Shown one piece after another: positions 57,372 through 64,000 of a DNA stretch of 64,000 nucleotides. The translations under genes were made by a program, and so were the position numbers. The first letter of the stretch is position 1, and the number at the start of each line of letters is the position of its first letter. The stretch comes from Erythroxylum novogranatense. Taxonomy: Eukaryota; Streptophyta; Magnoliopsida; Malpighiales; Erythroxylaceae. The stretch covers positions 64,525,103 to 64,589,102 of the forward strand of contig CM057231.1 of assembly GCA_029891385.1 (NCBI GenBank). Direction: 5' to 3'. The notes beneath the pieces are model-generated. The model did not search any database. It worked only from the letters and a program-made list of their open reading frames with translations, and was not told the DNA's origin.

Positions 57372-59306
57372 TGTAGGTGTAAGTCGACTTGTATTGAGAT
57401 GTAAGTCGACTTATACCAGTTCGGTACTAATAAGTCGACTTGTATACCGTGTAAGTCGACTTATGCATGTACAAAGATCGTGAGATTGTTAGAGTAGTGC
57501 CCTAAAGGCAATCCCTTTAGCGCTTTTTGTTCATAGTCATATCTGAGACTTTATGAGTAAATAAAGAAAGGCATGTTTCATTTATTTGATATTCTTTATG
57601 AATTGATATTGATCTTTAATCAAATTAATGAAGTCCATGATATATGACATAGCATGAAGGAAATTATGATGTGATCATAATCCTGAGATTCCTATCATGT
57701 GCAATTATGTCAGTATCTAAATTCTCCCTAGTCATAGGATTAATGAGACTGGACATCATTAATCCGGACAGACTAGCATATGTTATACTCCTTGATTGGA
57801 TCAAGCAGTGGATCTCGAAGCTGTAAATATGGGATATTTAGAGTTGACATGTGGATGCTTACTAAGGGTAGTAAGTACATTGGATGACCTGCCATGAGAT
57901 CATCACATGGATGTCCTATTCAAATGTCAGTGATAATCTCATCATAGCAATGGTGCAAGTATCCTTAGACTTGAGGTACTCAAGGATATCTTGGATACTG
58001 ATTCTGTGCTTTGACTCCATTCCTTGTTGCCTTTCGGAGGTTACTCATAGGGTGGTGCTTGGGTGCACTTGAGGTATTCGAAGGTAATTGAGTAGCCAAT
58101 AAAGGATTCATCACTACGTGATAGTAGAAGAGATACCACGCCTCTCGTCGGGATCATTACTTTAAGTCTCGGCGAGCATAAATATGTCATGAAGAGTGTC
58201 TTCATGGACATATAAAGTAATGAGTCCTAAGACAGAACCGATATCACTTGGGCTAGACTTAGTCTAGTAAGAGTTGACACTTTGACCATACTCGTAACCA
58301 AGTGGGGTATAGGATGATGAAAGGATGAATTGCACAAGAATTGTCATGGAAGGGTTCGTGATCCGGTTCGTGATGAATTCATCAAACCAATTACTTTCCG
58401 GTCAATTGGGGGTCATGATGTGTTGCTGGGCGCCGCCATGACTTGCTCAGATTAAGTGTTAATCTAAGTGGCCAACATAACCGGAACCTAAAGGGTCACA
58501 CGATAAGAGTGTTTGAGAGAATCCGTAAAATAAGATTGGGTGAGTTCCAATTATGGAGAGCATTAGGATTAAATGGATCCCGATGAGATTGGGATATGTC
58601 CTGATGAGATCGCGACATCGATATTGCTGAAAAAGGTTTCCGGGGGTTTTTCCCTACCGGGACCCGGTAGGCCGATAGGACCGACCCCAGTTGGACTGGA
58701 CCTTAGCAATTATATATTACTTGATTAATTAAGTAATCAATTAATTAATTATTATATTTATATATGCATATGTCGTTGGAAAGTGGGAGAAGGAAGGATA
58801 AGCTTTGAAAAGTCAAAGCTTGATTTCTTTATTCATTAATTAGTTAATGGATATAAGCCCTCCACTTGTCATTAACTTATGGTAAGTCATTAAATGTTAA
58901 AAGACACCATGTTAAGTGGATGGGGAGGATGATCGACGACAAGCTTAGGGTTAGAAGAAGAAAGGTTTAAGTGTTAACCTTAAAAATGAGTTTTCATTCT
59001 TTTCTCTCATAAGCATCATCGTTTTATCTTCTTCTCCAAGCAATTCCAACGTTGATTCTAAGCTCTCCAAGGACAAAGGTAAGGTCTAGCGACCTTTAAT
59101 TTGTTCTAGATATTCTGGTCAAAGGGTTTGTCCGGTTAGGTTTTTCGATCTCTGCGTGGATACCTTTAGAGATAGTCTCTATTGGCTATTCAGGTTTGAG
59201 TCTTCATACCGACACATAGATCCTGGCCTTCGGGAAGGTCCCGGTAATAAAAATTTTTATTTTCCGCACCTGGTACATGTGATGTACCTCCCGAGATTTT
59301 CCTACA
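57372..59306 (+). repeat. 3' LTR of Angela-2, 1935 bp
   Basis: Carries the same 5' extension (57372-57486) with palindromes at 57381, 57403, 57432 and 57453. It lacks the MITE. Ends CCTACA at 59306, followed by CCGCA. A 92-aa ORF at 59156-59434 joins LTR and Tekay-4 gag out of frame and is not a gene. Confidence 0.93.
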
Positions 59307-59311
59307 CCGCA

Positions 59312-60420
59312 GCAGCAAGTGCCTCCATTAGATCCGAGGCTGTTTTAGGCGTTCACCCAGGCATTTGTTCAGGCTATGGGTCAGATGGCACAGCCTTCTG
59401 CTTCATACCCAATTCAGAAGGGGAGACGGTTTGATCGGTTAAGAAAGTATGGGGCAGTCGATTTCTTTGGGACATCAGATCCAGAAGAAGCCGAGACTTG
59501 GTTGAGAAAGACTGAGAGAGTGCTGGATCAGATGGAGTGTGAGGATGACGAGAGAGTCATCTATGTTGCAAGTTTGCTTCAGTGAGATGCTCTGCATTAG
59601 TGGGAGACCGTGCCAGGAAGTCAGATGAGACCCGTAGGTTTGTCATGGCAGAATTTCTTGGCTGCTTTTAAGAAGAAGTATCTATCAGAGGTTTACATTC
59701 AGCAGAAGTAGAGGGAGTTCCTCAGTTTGGCTCAGAGGGAGATGACAGTCAGTGAGTATGAGCGTCGGTTCACGCAGTTGGCGAGATATGCTTCAGATCT
59801 GATGCTGAGTGAGGCTGCTAGATGTCACCGGTTTGAGTCGGATCTGCACTTGGCCATAAGAGAGAAAGTGATAGTGCAGAACTTTTGTGACTTCCAGCAG
59901 CTGGTTGAGGTAGCTTTGAGAGTGGAAAATATTGAGAACATCAAGAGTGTTGTGAATAAGAAGAGAAAGGCCAGAGAGCATCCCAGAGGGAGGTAGCACT
60001 AGTACTCCTATTCCAGATAAGAGTGCTAGGAGCTTCCCAGTTTAGTCAGAGGAGAGGAGCAGTGGTGCGAGCCGACCTAGACCGATGAGGACTTCTACTT
60101 TTTCTCACCAAGCCTCCACGGTGGGCGGCAGTAGAAGGGGAGATAGGGATAGATCTTTCATTCCGAAGTGTGAGAACTACGAAAGACCCCATAGAGGAGA
60201 GTGCTTCAGATTGACAGGAGCTTGTTTCAACTGTGGGGAGAAGGGGCACATTGCTAGAGAGTGCCCACAGCCTCCACGACAAGAGAGGAGTCAGATGCAA
60301 GTTCCGAGGAGGACAGAGACTGTGGGACAGAGGACTGCAACAGAAGTGGGCAGTTTAGATGCAGCCAAGAGGGTGAGTCTTCTGGGGAGACCGAAAGGGC
60401 AGGCACCGGCTAGAGTGTTT
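59312..60420 (+). pseudogene. Tekay-4 gag, main part
   Basis: The frame resumes with QQQVPPLDPRLF, then a CAG to TAG stop (59346-59348), AFTQAFVQAMGQ, GRRFDRLRKYGAVDFFGTSD ... WLRKTERVLDQM, stops at 59583 and 59598, a TAG at 59710-59712, then LAQREMTVSEYERRFTQLAR. The nucleocapsid has one damaged knuckle (CENYERPHRGEC, with the second Cys now Tyr, 60178-60180) and one intact CX2CX4HX4C (CFNCGEKGHIAREC, near 60227-60268). The capsid part is otherwise clearly homologous to Tekay-1. Confidence 0.88.
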
Positions 60421-61000
60421 GCAATGACTAGAGAGGATGCAGAGGCCACTCCAGATGTTGTCATTGGTATGGCTAGATTATTTGCTGATGATGTGCTTGT
60501 TTTGATTGATCCAGGTTCTACTCATTGGTTTGTTTCTTCGAGTAGACCCATGTGTGATAGAATTGTGAGCCCTTTGGATACTCCGCTGATGGTGAGTACT
60601 CCAATCGGCCAGTATATTATTATCAGTCAAGTGTATAGAGAGTGTGAGTTTTATATTGGTGGAGAACTTCTAGTGGTGGATTTGATGCCACTGAAGATGG
60701 GAGGATTAGATGTGATTTTGGGTATGGATACGTTGGAGAGATACAACGCCATCCGGACTGTAAGCAGAAGACTGTGGAATTTGATTTGGGTGATGGCAGA
60801 AGAGTGGTGTTTGTGGGGGACATAAAAGCAAGTCCGCCCAGAATTATTTCAGCATTAACAGCAGAGAAGATGATGAGGAAAGGATGTGAGGCATTCTTGG
60901 CCTATGTGGTGGACACCAGGAAAGATGGAGGAAAGTTGGAGGATATTCCAGTAGTCAGGGAATTCTCAGATGTCTTTCCCGAGGAATTACCAGGACTACC
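60421..61000 (+). pseudogene. Tekay-4 protease region
   Basis: The active-site loop reads LIDPGSTHWFVSSS near 60504-60545, then MVSTPIGQYIIISQVYRECE and MGGLDVILGMDTLERYN. A one-base deletion near 60750 (after RYNA) shifts the frame; the correct frame resumes at 60774 and continues EFDLGDGRRVVFVGDIKASP ... VVREFSDVFPEELPGLPPAR. The loop has Trp where Tekay-1 has Ser after TH. Confidence 0.88.
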
Positions 61001-61838
61001 GCCAGCTAGGGAAATTGAGTTTCCCATTGAGCTTCTGTCAGGTACTGCGCCGATTTCAATTCCGCCTTACCGGATGGCTCCGACGGAATTGAAGGAGCTT
61101 GAGGAGCAATTGGAGAAGTTAATGGAGAAAGGGTACATAAGGCCGAGCTCTTCGCCTTGAGGAGCTCCGGTTCTTTTTGTGAAGAAGAAGGATGGATTGC
61201 TAAGGATGTGTGTGGACTATCGGAAGCTGAATCAGGTTACTGTAAAGAACAGATATCCGCTTCCTCGCATTGATGATCTGTTTGATCAATTGCAAGGGGT
61301 GAAAGTCTTCTCCAAGATAGATTTGAGGTCGGGTTACCATCAGTTAAGGATTAAGGAGTCGGATGTGCCCAAGTATGCTTTCAGGACTCGGTATGGGCAT
61401 TTTGAGTTTTTGGTGATGTCTTTTGGATTGACGAATGCGCCTGCAACGTTTATGGATTTGATGAATCGGGTCTTTAAGCCATTCTTGGACCAATTTATCA
61501 TTGTCTTTATTGATGATATATTGATTTACTCCAAGAGTGATAGGGAGCATGAGGAGCATTTGAGGATTGCTTTGGAGACTTTGAGGAGGCATGAGCTGTA
61601 TGCCAAATTCGATAAATGTGAATTTTGGTTGAGGGAAGTTTCATTTCTTGGACATGTGATCTCAGAGCAAGGAGTGCATGTGGATCCAAAGAAGATAGAA
61701 GTTGTGGAAAATTGGGAGGCACCGAAGAGTATAGCAGAGGTGAGGAGTTTTCTGGGTTTAGCAGGCTATTACAGGAGGTTTGTGGAGGGAATCTCTATGA
61801 TAGCCGCTCCGATGATGAAGTTGTTGAGGAAAAAATAG
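61001..61838 (+). pseudogene. Tekay-4 reverse transcriptase
   Basis: RT blocks in order: [31 protein letters not shown] then TGG to TGA (61158-61160), [67 protein letters not shown] (catalytic FIDD kept, near 61500-61535), [17 protein letters not shown] and [14 protein letters not shown]. The open frame 61179-61838 (219 aa) ends in a TAG after LRKK. All RT catalytic residues I can recognise are present; only stops break it. Confidence 0.92.
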
Positions 61839-62300
61839 AAGTTTATTTGGAGTGAGGAGTGTCAGAGGAGCTTCGAGGAGCTCAAGCACAGATTGACGAG
61901 TGCTCCGATTCTGATTCTACCTTCGGGTGATGAGGGTTATACTATGTATAGTGATGCTTCGAGAAAAGGTCTTGGCTGTGTTTTGATGTAGGGAGATCGG
62001 GTGATTGCTTATGCTTCGAGGCAGTTGAAGCCGTATGAGTTGAATTATCCGACGCATGATTTTGAGTTAGCAACTATGATCTTTGCTTTGAAGATTTGGA
62101 GGCATTACCTGTATGGAGTTCAGACGAGGATTTTTACCGATCATAAGAGTCTTAAGTATTTGTTGAGCCAGAAGGAATTGAATTTGAGGCAGAGAAGGTG
62201 GATCGAGTTACTCAAGGATTATGATTGGCTGATTGAGTATCATCTGGCAAGGCCAATGTAGTGACGGATGCTTTGAGTAGGAAGTCTTCGATTGCCCATG
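61839..62300 (+). pseudogene. Tekay-4 RNase H
   Basis: [36 protein letters not shown], then LM-TAG (61989-61991), [53 protein letters not shown] one-base deletion near 62246 ends the frame after YHLARPM; the next piece begins at 62261 (TDALSRKSS). The TAG is at the same codon as in Tekay-1 (4775-4777). Confidence 0.9.
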
Positions 62301-63837
62301 TTTGGATAGTTTATCTTCCTTTATTGGAAGAGATGGCCAAGCTTAAGATAAGCTTGAAGCAGGAGGAACCGGATTGCCTTCTAGCTAATTTCCGAGTGAG
62401 ACCGATTCTCAGGGAGAAGGTTAGGGAATTGCAGGCTCAAGATGCAGATTTGAGCAAGCTTCGAGATGAAATTCGAAATGACAAAATTTTTGAAATAGAG
62501 GTGAGGGATGATGGGCTTATGAAAGTGAGGAACAGGTTGTGTATCGCAGATGTGTAGGAGATTAAGGATGAGATTATGGATGAGGCACACAATGCGCCTT
62601 ATACTATGCATCCAGGTAGCACCAGGATGTACAGGGATTTGAGAGAGCATTTTTGGTGGAAGGGCATGAAGAGAGATGTAGCAGAGTTTGTCAGTAAGTG
62701 TCTAGTGTGCCAGCAAGTCAAAGCTGAACACCAGGCGCCTTCAGGCATGTTGAGACCGTTGCCTATTCCAGAATGGAAGTGGCAAAGGGTGACTATGAAT
62801 TTTTTGATGGGTTTGCCTAAGACCAGTAGGAAGCACGATGCAATTTGGGTTATTATGGATCGGTTGACCAAGTCAGCTCACTTTTTGGCGATTAAGCAGA
62901 CTGATTCTTTGCATGTGTTAGCAAAGAGGTACATCGATGAGATAGTGAGATTGCATGGGATTTTAGATTCGATTATTTCTGATAGAGATTCTCGATTTAC
63001 TTCAAGGTTTTGGGGCAGTTTGCAGGAAGCTTTGGGGGCTAAGCTGCATTTTAGTACAACTTTTCACCCTTAGACGGATAGTCAATCTGAGAGGACCATT
63101 CAGACTCTTGAGGGAATGCTTCGGGCTTGTGTGATGGATTTTCGAGGAGCTTGGGATGAGCATTTGCCGTTGGTCGAATTTGCTTATAACAATTCGTACC
63201 ATTCGAGAATTCAGATGGCTCCATATAAGGCATTGTATGGCAGGAAGTGTAGGACTCCGATTTGTTGGGATGAAGAAGGAGAGCGGAGGCTGATAGGACC
63301 AGAATCGATTCAGATGACGGTTGAGAAAGTCAATCTGGTTACGCAGCGGCTTAAGGCAGCACAGGATAGGATGAAGAGTTATGTTGATGCCCACCGAAAG
63401 GAGATGGAGTATGAAGTCGGTGAGAAAGTGTTCCTTAAGACTTCTCCTTGTAAAGGAGTGATGAGGTTCGGCAAGAAGGGTAAGTTGAGTCCGAGGTATG
63501 TGGGTTCTTATGAGATCCTTGAGAGGATTGGACCACTCGCCTACAGATTGGCATTACCTCCAGAATTGTCGCAGATTCATGATGTTTTCCATGTTTCCAT
63601 GCTGAGGAGGTTAGATCGGATCCTTCTCATATCATTCAGACTAGTGAGGTTCAATTGCGGGATGATTTGAGCTATGAGGAGCTTCTAGTGCAGATTTTGG
63701 ATACCAAGGAAAAAGTCCTCAGGAATAAGACGGTTCAGTTAGTCAAAGTCCTATGGAGGAACCATTCGATAGAGGAGGCTACATGGCAGCCCTTGGAAGC
63801 TATGAAGGAGAAGTATCCGTATCTCTTCGATGATTAA
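62301..63837 (+). pseudogene. Tekay-4 integrase and chromodomain-like C-terminus
   Basis: [24 protein letters not shown] ... CLVCQQVK. Catalytic region: [52 protein letters not shown]. Then [51 protein letters not shown] and HDVFHVSMLRR. The last part (63655-63837) reads DDLSYEELLVQILDTKEKVL, then VKVLWRNHSIEEATWQPLEA and ends YPYLFDD with TAA. The C-terminal block is the group II chromodomain type of Tekay. Breaks: TAG at 62555-62557 and 63071-63073, frameshift near 63611. Confidence 0.92.
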
Positions 63838-63843
63838 GGTAAT

Positions 63844-63881
63844 AATTTCGAGGACAAAATTTCTTTTAAGAGGGGGAGAAA
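63844..63881 (+). promoter_or_regulatory. Inverted repeat and polypurine tract of Tekay-4
   Basis: AATTTCG-AGGA-CAAAATT (63844-63861, one mismatch) is followed by TTTTAAGAGGGGGAGAAA before TGTTAGACCC. Same layout as in Tekay-1. Confidence 0.88.
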
Positions 63882-64000
63882 TGTTAGACCCTGAATTTTT
63901 TTTATGATGTTATTAAGCATGAATTGTGTTAATTATGTGTTTATTTGGGAGTATTATTGGATAATTAATGTTTAATTGTGGTTAAGTAAGAATTAAAAGG
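63882..64000 (+). repeat. 3' LTR of Tekay-4, first 119 bases
   Basis: TGTTAGACCCTGAATTTTTT repeats the LTR start at 45930. Relative to the 5' LTR, a block of about 15 bases (CCTTAGTTGATTTAT region, about 45990-46010) is missing here. The rest lies beyond the window. Confidence 0.92.

Larger units (their letters stand above)
48407..59306 (+). mobile_element. Angela-2: Ty1/copia element with extended LTRs
   Basis: Flanked by exact CCGCA on both sides (48402-48406 and 59307-59311). LTR ends are TGTAGG and CCTACA, a perfect 6-bp inverted repeat. The 5' LTR is 48407-51381 (with a MITE), the 3' LTR 57372-59306. Both LTRs begin with 113-115 bp that Angela-1 lacks. The interior has PBS 51383, a leader of 2 kb, gag from 53428 and pol to 57356. 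RNase H text ([20 protein letters not shown]) and the LTR core start (TGTTAGAGTAGTGCCC) point to the Angela/Tork lineage. Confidence 0.95.
39704..64000 (-). mobile_element. Tekay-3: older Ty3/gypsy chromovirus, right end outside the window
   Basis: Minus-strand Tekay-type element with 3' LTR at about 39704-42722 and pol from 42745 to 45929, interrupted in the protease region by Tekay-4 at 45930. The rest (gag, PBS, 5' LTR) would lie beyond 64000. It is the most diverged Tekay in the window, with an altered RT catalytic site. The left end is placed where the LINE reading stops (TGCCGGACC at 39704) and is approximate. Confidence 0.85.
45930..64000 (+). mobile_element. Tekay-4: Ty3/gypsy chromovirus with Angela-2 in gag, 3' LTR cut by window end
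   Basis: Plus-strand element: 5' LTR 45930-48068, PBS 48073-48084, gag start 48237, interruption by Angela-2 (48407-59306), rest of gag and pol to 63837, polypurine tract, and the first 119 bases of the 3' LTR (63882-64000). The proteins are close to Tekay-1. The target duplication cannot be checked because the right end is outside the window. Several stops are CAG to TAG. Confidence 0.93.

Overview
The window is nuclear DNA of a flowering plant, probably a eudicot, and consists of transposable elements inserted into one another. I found no host protein gene, rRNA, tRNA gene, CRISPR array or prokaryotic feature. The plant origin is shown by Ty3/gypsy chromoviruses of the Tekay/Del type, Ty1/copia elements of SIRE and Angela/Tork type, an L1-type LINE, tRNA-iMet primer binding sites (TGGTATCAGAGC and variants) and hAT- and Harbinger-like MITEs. 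The species cannot be named from the sequence.

Left half, outermost to innermost. An old LINE (copy A) occupies 1-230, 33687-33948 and 36744-about 38640. It was split by an LTR-like insertion (30364-33686), by a solo LTR (33949-36738, target duplication AGGGT) and by Tekay-1 on the minus strand (231-30358, target duplication TGGTA). Tekay-1 carries a hAT-like MITE in its 3' LTR (1781-2161). Its 5' LTR holds a solo LTR (8259-9702, duplication ACAGC) and a SIRE-type copia element (10078-28934, minus, duplication AATCA). The SIRE element's 5' LTR holds an Angela-type copia element (Angela-1, 19037-28632, minus).

Right half. A second LINE fragment (copy B, about 38650-39703) abuts Tekay-3 (minus, about 39704 to beyond the window), whose LTR carries a 180-bp tandem array and a 23-bp minisatellite. 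Tekay-4 (plus, 45930 to beyond the window) lies inside the Tekay-3 protease region. Angela-2 (plus, 48407-59306, duplication CCGCA) lies inside the Tekay-4 gag, and its 5' LTR carries a Harbinger-like MITE (49492-50538) with a very long trinucleotide-repeat core.

Every gag-pol is broken by stops or frameshifts, so no element is autonomous as read. Many stops in the Tekay copies are CAG to TAG. The most interesting signals are non-coding. The Angela pair carries clusters of the palindrome AAGTCGACTT in the leader; in Angela-2 only, such a cluster also forms a 113-115 bp extension at the start of both LTRs. Four hairpins in the Angela leader show compensatory base changes between the two copies. 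Tekay-3 has an array of tandem W-box-like sites, and the SIRE element has a long extra region downstream of pol. None of this amounts to a demonstrated new system; these are features of retrotransposon biology that can be tested.
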